A stretch of 64,000 nucleotides of DNA from Pseudomonas triticicola (GTDB taxonomy: Bacteria > Pseudomonadota > Gammaproteobacteria > Pseudomonadales > Pseudomonadaceae), in the NCBI RefSeq assembly GCF_019145375.1, contig NZ_JAHSTX010000001.1, forward strand, positions 595,001 through 659,000, given 5' to 3'. Below are positions 51,331 through 60,312 of this stretch, in pieces. The notes under the pieces are model-generated. The model was not told the DNA's origin. It worked only from the letters and a program-made list of their open reading frames with translations, and searched no databases. Position 1 is the first letter of the stretch. Every line of letters starts with the position of its first letter. The position numbers and the translations under genes are program-made.

Positions 51331-52053
51331 TCAGCAATTCTCAAGGGTGGCAGTGGCCAAACCGGGAAAGTCTGTAATCAGGCTGTCAACGCCGAAGTCG
51401 GCGAGTCTGCGCATCAGTGCAGGCTCGTTGACGGTCCACACCGACACATGCAGGCCCTGACGCTGCGCCTTCTGCAGGCGTTCCGGCGTACACAGCGTCC
51501 AGTTCAATGCGAGAATCTCGCAGCCGTAGCTCGCCGCGACTTTCAGCGGATCGAGCCATGCGTATTCGGCCACCAGGCCACGGGATACGTCGGGTACCAG
51601 ATCCAGCGCTGCCTTCAAGACTTCCCGCGAACTCGAAGTGATCGTCACCTTGTCGAGCAGGCCGTGGCGCTGCGCCATTTCCCGAATCGCCAGCACGGTA
51701 GTCGCCGCGCGGGTGCGTGATGCGCTTTTGACTTCCAGCTGCCAGTGCTCGAAATCACATTGCTCGAACAACTCTTCCAGCGTTGGAATCGGGCACGGCT
51801 TGATCCAGCCCGGGCCGCCCTTGCGTGCGTCGTAGGTCACCAGTTCGGCGGCGGTGTGCTCGACGACTTTGCCGCGACGGTCGGTGGTGCGCTTGAGGGT
51901 CGGGTCATGGATGACCATCAGCTCGCCGTCCTTGGACAGGTGCAGATCCAGTTCGCAGCGGCGCACGCCGTGCTTGAGGCATTCCTGAAAGCTGCTCAGG
52001 GTGTTTTCCGGTGCTTCGCCCTTGGCGCCGCGGTGGCCGTAGATGAGGGTCAC
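51331..52053 (-). CDS. Glycerophosphodiester phosphodiesterase
   Basis: A 240-aa TIM-barrel phosphodiesterase (GDPD family) that releases sn-glycerol 3-phosphate from glycerophosphodiesters. The N-terminal IYGHRGAKGEAPENTLSSF and the metal-binding CELDLHLSKDGELMVIHDPT are the family motif block (His-Arg-Gly, Glu-Asn, Glu-Leu-Asp, His-Asp). No signal peptide is seen, so it is cytosolic, like UgpQ. It lies 14 nt downstream of the PilZ gene in one likely operon. Confidence 0.93.
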   Translation of the reverse strand: MTLIYGHRGAKGEAPENTLSSFQECLKHGVRRCELDLHLSKDGELMVIHDPTLKRTTDRRGKVVEHTAAELVTYDARKGGPGWIKPCPIPTLEELFEQCDFEHWQLEVKSASRTRAATTVLAIREMAQRHGLLDKVTITSSSREVLKAALDLVPDVSRGLVAEYAWLDPLKVAASYGCEILALNWTLCTPERLQKAQRQGLHVSVWTVNEPALMRRLADFGVDSLITDFPGLATATLENC

Positions 52054-52067
52054 GGTGCTTCCTTAAG

Positions 52068-52649
52068 TTAAATGCCAGATTCGTTCTGTTCGCGGGCCAG
52101 ACGGCGTTCCTGAGCCTGCTTCTGCAAGATGTAGCGCGCGAGCAATTGGCGCTGGGCATCGGTCGGACGCTCGAACTCGGTGCCGACGTCATAGCCATCG
52201 CCCTTGGGATCGCAATGGGTGACCCGGGCACGCAGCAGCAGGCCAAGCGCCTGCGGCATCAGTACCAGTTTCACCGACAGGTGTGCGCCGGTGGCAATCG
52301 GGGTCGGGTACTGAAAGTCGATCCCGCCCTCGGAGATGATCACCGGCTGCGGCTCGCCGATGTGGCCGAGCACGGTCAGGGCGATCACCTGGCTGAGCAG
52401 GTCGATGCGTTTGTTCTGCGATTTGAGGAACGCGGCGATGGCGCGGTCGCGCTCGCTGATCTGCCGCAACAGGTGCTGCGACTCGAATTCGCTCAGGTGC
52501 AGTTCGCTGAGCAGGTTGAAGAGTGGGGAAGCATCCTGCAACACTTCCTGGCCTGCGGCTTCGGGAGCGGACAGGGGCCTAATTTCCAGTGCGATCGTGT
52601 CCTCGATACGGTAGTATTCGCGGCGATCTTCTTCATCTAATGTCGACAT
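52068..52649 (-). CDS. PilZ domain-containing protein
   Basis: A 193-aa cytoplasmic protein. An N-terminal half of unknown role (residues about 1-90, with helices around LSEFESQHLLRQISERDRAI) precedes a C-terminal PilZ domain. The RxxxR-like REYYR lies near the start (residues 10-14), well apart from the domain. The second motif is IISEGG, where the c-di-GMP-binding D/NxSxxG has lost its first acidic or amide residue, so c-di-GMP binding is uncertain. The start at 52649 gives MSTLDEEDRREYYR; longer readings run into lolC upstream sequence. It is divergent from lolC. Confidence 0.82.
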   Translation of the reverse strand: MSTLDEEDRREYYRIEDTIALEIRPLSAPEAAGQEVLQDASPLFNLLSELHLSEFESQHLLRQISERDRAIAAFLKSQNKRIDLLSQVIALTVLGHIGEPQPVIISEGGIDFQYPTPIATGAHLSVKLVLMPQALGLLLRARVTHCDPKGDGYDVGTEFERPTDAQRQLLARYILQKQAQERRLAREQNESGI

Positions 52650-52743
52650 GGCGAACCCATGGTAGCGGCGGTGGTCTGAGTGTAAAGCTGGTTTTCGACC
52701 CCCGCCACAAGGACGTTCCTTTTCCCTCCGAACAAGCCCCGAC

Positions 52744-53994
52744 ATGTTCAGACCTCTCTTCGTATTTATCGGCACGCGTTATACCCGTGCAAAGCGTCGC
52801 AATCATTTTGTGTCATTCATTTCCCTGACTTCGATGATCGGGCTCGCCCTTGGCGTGGTCGTGATGATCGTCGTGCTGTCGGTGATGAACGGCTTCGACC
52901 ATGAGATGCGCACCCGCGTGCTGGGCATGGTGCCCCACGCTACTCTCGAGACCGGCGAGCCGATCAATGACTGGCAGAGCCTGGCCGACAAGGTCAAGCA
53001 GAACCGGCAGGTGACGGCGGTGGCGCCGTTTACCCAGATGCAGGGCCTGCTGACCAACAACGGTCAGGTTTCCAAGGTGTTGCTCAATGCCATTGATCCT
53101 GCGCTCGAGCGCAATGTGTCGATCATCGACAACTTCATGAAGCAGGGCAAACTCGACGACCTGACGCCCGGCAGCTTCGGCATCGTCATCGGCGACAAGG
53201 CGGCGACCAAGCTCGGCGTCGGCATCGGTGACAAGGTCACCTTCGTCGCGCCGGAGGTCAGCGTGACCCCGGCCGGGATGTTCCCGCGCATGAAGCGCTT
53301 CACCGTGGTCGGGATTTTCCATGTCGGCGCCGGTGAGCTTGATGGCTACCTTGGTGTGACCAACCTGCAGGATCTGGCGAAAATGCACCGCTGGAAAGCC
53401 GATCAGGTGCAGGGTCTGCGGCTGAAGTTCGACGACCTGTTCCAGGCCCCGCGCGAGGCGTGGAACATCGCCCAGCAGCTCGGTGAGGACCGTTACTACG
53501 CCCGCGACTGGACCCGCACCCACGGCAACCTGTATCAGGCGATCCGCATGGAAAAAGCCATGATCGGGCTGCTGTTGCTGCTGATCGTCGCCGTCGCCGC
53601 GTTCAACATCATTTCCACGCTGGTGATGGTGGTCAACGACAAGAAGGGTGACATCGCCATTCTGCGTACCCTTGGCGCCACTCCGGGCACGATCATGCGC
53701 ACGTTCATGGTTCAGGGCACGGTAATCGGCGTGGTCGGCACGGCGATCGGCGCGGTGGTCGGGATCCTCGCGGCACTGAATGTCAGTGCGGCCATTTCGG
53801 CGCTTGAAGGGCTGATCGGCCACAAGTTCCTTAATGCTGACGTGTATTTCATTGATTATCTTCCTTCGCAGGTCCAGAGCCAGGACGTCGTCATGGTCTG
53901 CGCCGCTGCGTTGGTCCTGAGTTTCCTCGCCACCCTGTATCCCGCCTGGCGTGCCGCGCGCACCCAGCCGGCGGAGGCGTTACGTTATGAGTGA
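52744..53994 (+). CDS. lolC: Lipoprotein-releasing ABC transporter permease LolC
   Basis: A 416-aa inner-membrane subunit of LolCDE, which extracts outer-membrane lipoproteins and passes them to LolA. It has the FtsX/MacB layout: one N-terminal membrane segment (residues about 24-50), a periplasmic domain (about 55-260) and three C-terminal segments (ending [19 protein letters not shown]). The opening [20 protein letters not shown] is shared with LolE. It overlaps lolD by 8 nt. lolC and lolE are close paralogues here. Confidence 0.94.
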   Translation: MFRPLFVFIGTRYTRAKRRNHFVSFISLTSMIGLALGVVVMIVVLSVMNGFDHEMRTRVLGMVPHATLETGEPINDWQSLADKVKQNRQVTAVAPFTQMQGLLTNNGQVSKVLLNAIDPALERNVSIIDNFMKQGKLDDLTPGSFGIVIGDKAATKLGVGIGDKVTFVAPEVSVTPAGMFPRMKRFTVVGIFHVGAGELDGYLGVTNLQDLAKMHRWKADQVQGLRLKFDDLFQAPREAWNIAQQLGEDRYYARDWTRTHGNLYQAIRMEKAMIGLLLLLIVAVAAFNIISTLVMVVNDKKGDIAILRTLGATPGTIMRTFMVQGTVIGVVGTAIGAVVGILAALNVSAAISALEGLIGHKFLNADVYFIDYLPSQVQSQDVVMVCAAALVLSFLATLYPAWRAARTQPAEALRYE

Positions 53995-54685
53995 GTCGGG
54001 CATGAGTGAACAAGCAATTCTGAGCTGCCGTAACCTGGGCAAATCCTACGAGGAGGGTCCTGAGTCGGTACAAGTGCTGGCCGGCCTGCAACTGGAGTTG
54101 CACCCGGGCGAGCGTGTGGCGATCGTGGGTAAATCCGGTTCCGGCAAAAGTACCTTGCTCAACCTGCTCGGCGGCCTCGATACGCCGAGCAAAGGCAGTG
54201 TCTGGCTCGACGGTGAAGAGCTGTCGGCATTAAGCGAGAAGAAGCGGGGCCTGCTGCGCAATCGCGCGCTTGGTTTCGTTTACCAGTTTCACCACCTGCT
54301 GCCGGAATTCACCGCGCTGGAAAACGTCTGCATGCCGCTGTTGATCGGCAAGACCGCCATCCCGGAGGCGCGCCAGCGTGCCACGGCATTGCTGGAGCGC
54401 GTCGGTCTCGGCCATCGTCTGGAACACAAACCGGCGGAACTGTCCGGCGGCGAGCGTCAGCGCGTGGCCATTGCCCGTGCTCTGGTCAATAACCCGGGGC
54501 TGGTGATGCTCGATGAGCCAACCGGCAACCTTGACCTGCATACCGCCGAAGGCATTCAGGATCTGATGCTGGAGCTGAGCACTTCGATGCGCACAGCGTT
54601 CCTGGTGGTGACGCACGACATGAACCTGGCTCGCCAGATGGACCGCGTCCTGCAGTTGCAGGAAGGTTGCCTGACGCCCATCTGA
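53987..54685 (+). CDS. lolD: Lipoprotein-releasing ABC transporter ATP-binding protein LolD
   Basis: A 232-aa ATPase of LolCDE. Walker [10 protein letters not shown], signature [15 protein letters not shown], Walker [12 protein letters not shown] and H-loop VVTHD are present, with the family-typical [18 protein letters not shown] start at the ATG 53987, which overlaps the lolC end by 8 nt and has GGAGG upstream; a second ATG at 54002 is possible. A hairpin with a T run lies between it and lolE. Confidence 0.96.
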   Translation: MSESGMSEQAILSCRNLGKSYEEGPESVQVLAGLQLELHPGERVAIVGKSGSGKSTLLNLLGGLDTPSKGSVWLDGEELSALSEKKRGLLRNRALGFVYQFHHLLPEFTALENVCMPLLIGKTAIPEARQRATALLERVGLGHRLEHKPAELSGGERQRVAIARALVNNPGLVMLDEPTGNLDLHTAEGIQDLMLELSTSMRTAFLVVTHDMNLARQMDRVLQLQEGCLTPI

Positions 54686-54694
54686 CTGGCTGAA

Positions 54695-54731
54695 ACCCGG
54701 CGCCCGTAACGGTGCCGGGTCTTTTATTTCT
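54695..54731 (+). terminator. Intercistronic hairpin with T run between lolD and lolE
   Basis: ACCCGGC (54695-54701) and GCCGGGT (54714-54720) form a stem followed by CTTTTATTTC, only 18 nt before the lolE start. It looks like an intrinsic terminator or attenuator inside the lolCDE operon and could lower lolE expression. Confidence 0.6.
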
Positions 54732-54748
54732 ACACGGTGCCCCAGCGA

Positions 54749-55993
54749 ATGTTCAGACCGTTATCGATCTTTATCGGCACGCGCTATACCCGCGCCAAGC
54801 GCCGCAATCGCTTTGTTTCGTTCATTTCGATGACCTCGATGATCGGCCTCGCCCTCGGCGTGCTGGCGATGATCGTGGTGCTGTCGGTGATGAATGGCTT
54901 TCAGCGCGAAATGAGCTCGCGCATCCTCGGCATGGTGCCCCATGCGACCATCGTTGGCGTCAAGCCGATCGACGACTGGCAGCCAGTGGCCGCCGCTGCG
55001 ATGAAAAATCCCGAAGTGACGGCCGCCGTGCCGTTCACCGAAATGGAAGGCATGCTGTCCTACAAGGGTTCGATGCAGCCGATTCAGATCAGCGGCGTTG
55101 ATCCGGCCCAGGAAGGCAAGGTGTCGATCGTTGCCCAGCACATCGTCCAGGGTCGTCTGGATGCCTTGAAGCCGGGCGAATTCGGTGTGGTGATCGGTGA
55201 AATCACCGCGCGGCGTTTCCGCCTCAATGTCGGCGACAAGATCACCCTGATCGTCCCGGAAGTCAGCACCGCGCCGGGCGGTATCACCCCGCGCATGCAG
55301 CGCCTGAATGTGGTGGGCGTGTTCAAGGTCGGCGCCGAGCTGGACGGCTCGATGGGCCTGATTCATGTCGCCGATGCCGCGACCATGCAGCACTGGCAGC
55401 CGAATCAGGTGCAGAGCGTGCGGCTGGCGGTCAAGGATCTGTACGCGGCACCGAAAGTGTCTGCGGACATCGCCAGTGGCCTCGGCGCTGACTTCAAGGC
55501 TGACGACTGGACTCACACCCAGGGCAGCCTGTTCAGCGCGATGAAGATGGAAAAAACCATGATCGGCCTGCTGTTGTTGATGATCGTCGCGGTGGCGGCG
55601 TTCAACATCATCGCGACGCTGATCATGGTGGTGAACGACAAGGGCGCGGACATCGCCATCCTGCGCACGATCGGCGCCACGCCCCGGCAGATCATGGCGA
55701 TCTTCATGGTCCAGGGCACGGTGATCGGTATTGTCGGCACCATCATTGGCGGCGTGCTGGGCGTGATTGCGGCGCTCAATGTCAGCGAACTGGTCGGTTG
55801 GGTCGAGCGCGTGACCGGCCAGCATATCTTCAGTTCGGACGTGTATTTCGTCAGCAACCTGCCTTCGGAACTGCAGGGTGGGGATGTGCTGTTGATCTGC
55901 TCGGCGGGATTCATTCTGAGCTTTCTGGCGACGGTGTATCCGGCGTGGCGGGCGGCGAAGATCGAACCGGCGCATGCCTTGAGATATTCGTAA
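54749..55993 (+). CDS. lolE: Lipoprotein-releasing ABC transporter permease LolE
   Basis: A 414-aa FtsX/MacB-type permease and the second membrane subunit of LolCDE. The layout matches LolC (first segment near residue 24, three at the C-terminus), and the two share blocks such as [11 protein letters not shown] and VVLSVMNGF. The ATG at 54749 matches the LolC-like start MFRPLSIFIGTRYT; a GTG at 54737 is also in frame. The ribosome site is weak, in keeping with translation coupled or limited within the operon. Confidence 0.94.
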   Translation: MFRPLSIFIGTRYTRAKRRNRFVSFISMTSMIGLALGVLAMIVVLSVMNGFQREMSSRILGMVPHATIVGVKPIDDWQPVAAAAMKNPEVTAAVPFTEMEGMLSYKGSMQPIQISGVDPAQEGKVSIVAQHIVQGRLDALKPGEFGVVIGEITARRFRLNVGDKITLIVPEVSTAPGGITPRMQRLNVVGVFKVGAELDGSMGLIHVADAATMQHWQPNQVQSVRLAVKDLYAAPKVSADIASGLGADFKADDWTHTQGSLFSAMKMEKTMIGLLLLMIVAVAAFNIIATLIMVVNDKGADIAILRTIGATPRQIMAIFMVQGTVIGIVGTIIGGVLGVIAALNVSELVGWVERVTGQHIFSSDVYFVSNLPSELQGGDVLLICSAGFILSFLATVYPAWRAAKIEPAHALRYS

Positions 55994-56002
55994 CCTTTAG
56001 AC

Positions 56003-56116
56003 CGCTTTCGCGAGCAGGCTCGCTCCCACAGGGGAGCGCATTCCTCCTCAGAGAGCAGGCTTGATGTCGCAGTGGAATACATTCCAACTGTGGGAGCGAG
56101 CCTGCTCGCGAAGGGG
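56003..56116. repeat. REPIN, arms inward-type, long core
   Basis: CGCTTTCGCGAGCAGGCTCG and CTGTGGGAGCGAGCCTGCTC separated by about 62 nt. The core contains the perfect palindrome TGGAAT-AC-ATTCCA (56073-56086). At 114 nt it is the longest of the eight. Confidence 0.85.
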
Positions 56117-56131
56117 CCGGACCTGCTGGCC

Positions 56132-57481
56132 TCAATCTTCCGTTGGCAACTCGATCACAAACCGCGTCCAACCCGCTTCAGATTCGCAATGAATCTGCCC
56201 GCCATGTGCCCGTACGATCGACTGGGTAATCGCCAAGCCCAACCCCGCATGCTCACTGCTGCCTTCCTGCCGCGCCGGATCCGCTCGATAGAAGCGGTCG
56301 AACAGACGTGGCAGTAATTGCGCGGAAATACCCTCGCCACTGTTCTCGACGCAGACGCGCACGATCTCCCCCTCGTCGACGATGCTCAAGCGCACATAAC
56401 CCTCGGCCGGGGTAAACCGCAGTGCGTTATCCAGCAGGTTCGACAAGGCCCGGCGCAACATGCCGCGATCACCTTCGATTTGCGCCTCACCTTCACGGCT
56501 CAAGCTCACGCCAGCGTCTTCCGCCAATGGCGCAAAAAACTCCAGCAGCATGTCAGCTTCATCCGCCAGTTCCAGCGGTTCGCGCTTGGGCATCAGCAAG
56601 CCGTGGTCTGCCTTGGCCAGATAGAGCATGTCGTTGACCAGTTGCGCCATCCATTGCAGTTCTTCGAGGTTGCTGTGCAGCGCTTCGCGGTAATCCTCCA
56701 GTGCGCGTGGGCGGGTAAGGGTGACCTGGGTGTGGGTCAGCAGATTCGACAACGGAGTGCGCAGTTCATGGGCGATGTCGGCGGAGAATGCCGAGAGGCG
56801 CTGAAACGAGTCGTCGAGGCGTGCGAGCATGGCGTTGAAGCTGTGGGCCATTTCCGCAAGCTCTGGCGGCATCTTCTCTTCAGGCAGTCGGGCATTCAGC
56901 GATTGCGCGGAAATCCCACGGGCCACTGCGCTCATCCGCCGCAACGGGCGCAGACCGCTGCGCGCCGCCCAAGCCCCGAGCAGGGCAGTAGCCAGCGCCG
57001 ACAGGCCGACGGTCAGCCAGATCAGATGCTGCATGCGCGTAAGAAAATGCTGGTGATGGGTGATGTCCAGCAGCAGCGTCAGTTGTGGCGAATCCGCTGC
57101 GTCCGGGTAGAGCGGGGCGCGCAGCACGCGGTAATCGGTGCCGTCATGGCTGATGGTCGACAGGCCGGTTTGCAGCGGCAGATTCTTCGGAATCTGCACC
57201 GAGCTGTCATACCAGTGTTGTCCGTCGCCACTGGTGATGCGCAACGACAGATCCGCCTGACGGCTGAGTTCATCGGCCAGCCGCGCCTCGCGCTGGGCAG
57301 GTTGGAGATCCTGCAAGGCGCGGCGCAGGCCGATCAGTTTCGTCTCCAGTTGTTGCTGGTCAAGCTCGATGAAGTGCGCCTCGCTGGCACGGTCGAACAG
57401 CACCCCGGCGAACAGCGAGACGACCGCAGTGCAAGCGGCAAACAACAGCGCCAAGCGCGTGCTCAAGGACCAACGACGCAT
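56132..57481 (-). CDS. copS: Copper-responsive sensor histidine kinase CopS
   Basis: A 449-aa heavy-metal-type sensor kinase in the inner membrane. Two membrane segments (about 9-29 and 152-172) enclose a periplasmic sensor. HAMP, then the phospho-acceptor His238 (in DIAHELRTPL), then an ATPase with the N and G boxes (LLDNALRFTP, HAGLGLAI) follow. The ATG at 57481 overlaps the copR stop (TGATG), so copR-copS are translationally coupled. Divergent to a Met/His-rich cupredoxin and matching the PAO1 copS (PA2810) position, so copper sensing is a good inference. Confidence 0.9.
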   Translation of the reverse strand: MRRWSLSTRLALLFAACTAVVSLFAGVLFDRASEAHFIELDQQQLETKLIGLRRALQDLQPAQREARLADELSRQADLSLRITSGDGQHWYDSSVQIPKNLPLQTGLSTISHDGTDYRVLRAPLYPDAADSPQLTLLLDITHHQHFLTRMQHLIWLTVGLSALATALLGAWAARSGLRPLRRMSAVARGISAQSLNARLPEEKMPPELAEMAHSFNAMLARLDDSFQRLSAFSADIAHELRTPLSNLLTHTQVTLTRPRALEDYREALHSNLEELQWMAQLVNDMLYLAKADHGLLMPKREPLELADEADMLLEFFAPLAEDAGVSLSREGEAQIEGDRGMLRRALSNLLDNALRFTPAEGYVRLSIVDEGEIVRVCVENSGEGISAQLLPRLFDRFYRADPARQEGSSEHAGLGLAITQSIVRAHGGQIHCESEAGWTRFVIELPTED

Positions 57482-58161
57482 CACAGCGAACGCTCTTCGA
57501 GCACGTAACCCATGCCGCGCACGGTGTGGATCAACTTGTTGGGAAAGTCATCGTCGATCTTCAGGCGCAAGCGGCGGATCGCCACTTCGATGACGTTGGT
57601 GTCGCTGTCGAAATTCATGTCCCAGACCTGCGAGGCGATCAGCGATTTGGGCAGGACTTCACCCTGACGGCGCAGGAGCATTTCCAGCAGGGCGAATTCC
57701 TTGGCGGTCAGGTCGATGCGCTGGCCGCTGCGTTCGACCCGGCGGCGGATCAGATCCAGGCGCAGATCGGCCAGTTGCAGACTGGTTTCCTGGGCGATTG
57801 CGCTGCCGCGCCGCAACAGGCTGCGCACCCTGGCGAGCAGCTCGGAGAAGGCGAATGGCTTGACCAGATAATCGTCGGCGCCCAGTTCGAGGCCGTGAAC
57901 CCTGTCCTCCACGGCGTCTTTGGCGGTGAGAAAAAGTACCGGCGTGTCGAGGCCGGCGCTGCGCACCGCTTGCAGAATCTGCCAGCCACTGCGCCCGGGC
58001 AGCATTACATCGAGGATCAACAGCGCGTAGTCGCCGCTCAAGGCCAATTGCTGGCCGCTGATTCCGTCGGCCACCAGCTCGGTATTGAATCCGGCCTCGG
58101 TCAGGCCCTGACGCAGGTACTGGCCGGTTTTCGCTTGGTCTTCGACGATCAACAGTTTCAT
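57481..58161 (-). CDS. copR: Copper response regulator CopR
   Basis: A 226-aa OmpR/PhoB-class response regulator. The receiver has the phosphorylatable Asp51 (in [13 protein letters not shown]) and the Lys of [16 protein letters not shown]; the C-terminal winged helix includes [20 protein letters not shown] and [13 protein letters not shown]. Such CusR/CopR proteins bind cop boxes, and a matching palindrome lies 75 nt before this gene. The start at 58161 gives [11 protein letters not shown]. Confidence 0.93.
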   Translation of the reverse strand: MKLLIVEDQAKTGQYLRQGLTEAGFNTELVADGISGQQLALSGDYALLILDVMLPGRSGWQILQAVRSAGLDTPVLFLTAKDAVEDRVHGLELGADDYLVKPFAFSELLARVRSLLRRGSAIAQETSLQLADLRLDLIRRRVERSGQRIDLTAKEFALLEMLLRRQGEVLPKSLIASQVWDMNFDSDTNVIEVAIRRLRLKIDDDFPNKLIHTVRGMGYVLEERSL

Positions 58162-58235
58162 GGGCGACTCGGGCTGGTTCGGGATGAAAAAGGGCGAAGG
58201 CGTTATACCGTGAGATCCGGCGATTAGCGCCAAGC

Positions 58236-58249
58236 TGACAAAGTTGTAA
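58236..58249. promoter_or_regulatory. CopR/CusR-type cop box
   Basis: TGACAA-AG-TTGTAA. It matches the CusR/CopR palindrome TGACAA-NN-TTGTCA at 11 of 12 defined bases. It lies between the divergent copR and cupredoxin genes and could serve both. Confidence 0.75.
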
Positions 58250-58327
58250 TCTGCCCGTCAGGTCGATGCCAGCCCTGGGTGGTTAGAGTTTCCCACAGGC
58301 TGAACCTTCTCTTGTTGGAGTACGACC

Positions 58328-58861
58328 ATGTTTTTGCGCACCTCGCTGAAAATAGCCGCCTGTCTGCTGGGATTGAGTACGCCAGCCTGGGCGACACCGG
58401 TGCACACCTTCGCCTTCGGCCAGCCGGCAGCGGCGAGCCAGGCCACGCGGACTATCGAAATCGTCATGGGCGACATGAACTTCGACCCGAAAGCCATACA
58501 GGTCAAGGCCGGTGAGACGGTTCGCTTTGTACTGGTGAATAAAGGCCAGTTACTGCACGAATTCAATCTCGGTGATACGGCGATGCATGCCAGTCACCAG
58601 CAGGAAATGTTGCAGATGCAGCAAAGCGGCATGCTCACGCCTACCGGCATGAAAGAAATGTCCCACGACATGGCAGGCATGGATCACGCGGCGATGGGCC
58701 ATGGCATGCAGCATGACGACCCCAACAGCGTACTGGTCGAGCCCGGTAAAACTGCTGAGTTGACCTGGACCTTCAGCAAGGCAACGGCGCTCGAGTTTGC
58801 CTGCAATATCCCCGGGCATTATCAGGCCGGCATGGTCGGCAAACTGACAGTCAGTCAGTAA
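58328..58861 (+). CDS. Cupredoxin-family periplasmic copper-binding protein
   Basis: A 177-aa secreted protein. A signal peptide (about residues 1-22, ending PAWA) precedes a cupredoxin fold with blue-copper-type ligands: His in LLHEFNLG, then FACNIPGHYQAGM supplying Cys, His and Met. A Met/His-rich loop (residues about 85-128, with MSHDMAGMDHAAMGHGM) may bind extra copper. PAO1 PA2807 is the positional counterpart, and it is copper-induced. GTTGGAG precedes the ATG at 58328. It is divergent from copRS with a cop box between, so copper induction is likely. Confidence 0.9.
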   Translation: MFLRTSLKIAACLLGLSTPAWATPVHTFAFGQPAAASQATRTIEIVMGDMNFDPKAIQVKAGETVRFVLVNKGQLLHEFNLGDTAMHASHQQEMLQMQQSGMLTPTGMKEMSHDMAGMDHAAMGHGMQHDDPNSVLVEPGKTAELTWTFSKATALEFACNIPGHYQAGMVGKLTVSQ

Positions 58862-58922
58862 GCACTCAAAGGCGCGGGCAAAGGCTGGTAGAATCCGCTG
58901 ATTCTTCAGTCAGGTTTCCGCC

Positions 58923-59753
58923 ATGCATCCCGCAGCCGAACATTCGCCGCTGGGCAAATCCAGCGAATACATCGCCACTTACACGCCGTCCCTGCTGTTC
59001 CCGATTCCGCGCACCGCGAAATGGGCCGAGCTGGGCCTGACCGCCGAAACCCTGCCGTATAAAGGCGTGGATTTCTGGAACTGCTTCGAGCTGTCGTGGC
59101 TGCTGCCCTCGGGCAAACCGGTGGTGGCGATCGCTGAATTCAGCATCCCGGCGGATTCGCCGAACATCATCGAATCGAAGTCGTTCAAGCTCTACCTCAA
59201 CTCGCTGAACCAGACGCCGTTCGCCGACGTCGCCACGCTGGAAGCGACGCTGGTCAAGGATCTCTCCGCCGCTGCCGGCAAACCGGTGGGCGTGCGGGTG
59301 CGCAGTCTGAAAGACGTGGAAGCTGAAGGCGTGGTGGCGTTGCCGGGCGTGTGCATCGACGATCTCGATATCAGCGTGAGCAATTATGAACACCCGCGTC
59401 CGGAGCTGCTGCGTTGCGATGATTCGCGGATCGTTGAAGAGAGCGTGCACAGCCATCTGCTCAAATCCAACTGCCCGGTGACCAGCCAGCCGGACTGGGG
59501 CAGCGTGGTGGTGGAATATCGCGGCGCGGCACTGGATCACGCCAGCCTGCTGGAATACATCGTCAGCTTCCGCCAGCATTCGGATTTCCATGAGCAATGC
59601 GTTGAGCGGATTTTTCTTGATCTGCAGCGGTTGTTGAAGCCGCAGAAACTCACGGTGTTTGCACGCTATGTGCGCCGGGGTGGGCTGGATATCAACCCGT
59701 ATCGCAGCACTGAAGAGGTGCAGCTGCCGAATCACCGGCTCGTACGTCAATAA
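58923..59753 (+). CDS. queF: NADPH-dependent 7-cyano-7-deazaguanine reductase
   Basis: A 276-aa long-form QueF that reduces preQ0 to preQ1 in queuosine tRNA modification. The thioimide-forming Cys184 (in [10 protein letters not shown]) and Asp191 match E. coli C190/D197 in spacing. The NADPH-side motif [15 protein letters not shown] and [10 protein letters not shown] are present. It is a tandem T-fold enzyme. No preQ1 riboswitch aptamer is evident in the 61-nt leader. A REPIN and a terminator follow. Confidence 0.96.
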   Translation: MHPAAEHSPLGKSSEYIATYTPSLLFPIPRTAKWAELGLTAETLPYKGVDFWNCFELSWLLPSGKPVVAIAEFSIPADSPNIIESKSFKLYLNSLNQTPFADVATLEATLVKDLSAAAGKPVGVRVRSLKDVEAEGVVALPGVCIDDLDISVSNYEHPRPELLRCDDSRIVEESVHSHLLKSNCPVTSQPDWGSVVVEYRGAALDHASLLEYIVSFRQHSDFHEQCVERIFLDLQRLLKPQKLTVFARYVRRGGLDINPYRSTEEVQLPNHRLVRQ

Positions 59754-59777
59754 AGAACCGGAATGTGCGATATCCCT

Positions 59778-59867
59778 TGTGGGAGCGAGCCTGCTCGCGA
59801 ATGCGGTGTGTCATTCAACGATGATGTCGACTAACACGACGCCTTCGCGAGCAGGCTCGCTCCCACA
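59778..59867. repeat. REPIN, arms outward-type
   Basis: TGTGGGAGCGAGCCTGCTCG and its inverted partner CTTCGCGAGCAGGCTCGCTC flank about 40 nt, just after queF. Confidence 0.9.
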
Positions 59868-59891
59868 AGCGCTTGCATGCACATTTTGCAA

Positions 59892-59928
59892 ATGAAAAAG
59901 CCCTGCCATCGCTGGCAGGGCTTTTTTG
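59892..59928. terminator. Bidirectional terminator between queF and DUF4404
   Basis: GAAAAAGCCCTGCCA / TGGCAGGGCTTTTTT with a TCGC loop. A and T runs on both sides serve both convergent genes. Confidence 0.92.
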
Positions 59929-59940
59929 TGCGGCGGGGCG

Positions 59941-60204
59941 TCAGATGCCCATGCTGCCCAGGGTATTCATGATATTGCGCAGGGTGCCGGCGATCGCCGG
60001 GTGTTCGACTTCGAAGCGCTCGACCGCCAGATTCACGCCGTCGGCGATGCTCGCGTCCTGGGTGGCAGTTTCCAGCTGGATTTCCGATTCGATCTGCGCC
60101 ATCAGCGCATGCAGATCTTCACGCTCGGCTTCCGACAGCGGTGGATTGTGTTCCAGCTGCTCGCGCAGAGTATCGAGCTGTTTTTGCAGTTCTTGGGCGG
60201 GCAT
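59941..60204 (-). CDS. DUF4404 family protein
   Basis: An 87-aa, wholly helical acidic protein with heptad-like leucines (LQKQLDTLREQLEHN) that fits the DUF4404 family. No signal or membrane segment is seen. A conserved C-terminal segment 'HPAIAGTLRNIMNTL' is notable. Function is unknown. It has AGGAAACCACC before the ATG, and PAO1 keeps the homologue next to queF. Confidence 0.85.
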   Translation of the reverse strand: MPAQELQKQLDTLREQLEHNPPLSEAEREDLHALMAQIESEIQLETATQDASIADGVNLAVERFEVEHPAIAGTLRNIMNTLGSMGI

Positions 60205-60312
60205 GGTGGTTTCCTTTTATCAATAGGCACTGGCATTGACCGCAGCCGCGCGCCAAAGGTCTATGGCTGACCTTTAGATTAATCCACTCTTGGTAAACCT
60301 GCATGACGCCGA

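Noticed and set aside
58862..58922. preQ1 riboswitch upstream of queF
   Set aside because: The 61-nt gap lacks the conserved preQ1 stem and A-rich tail, so I see no aptamer.
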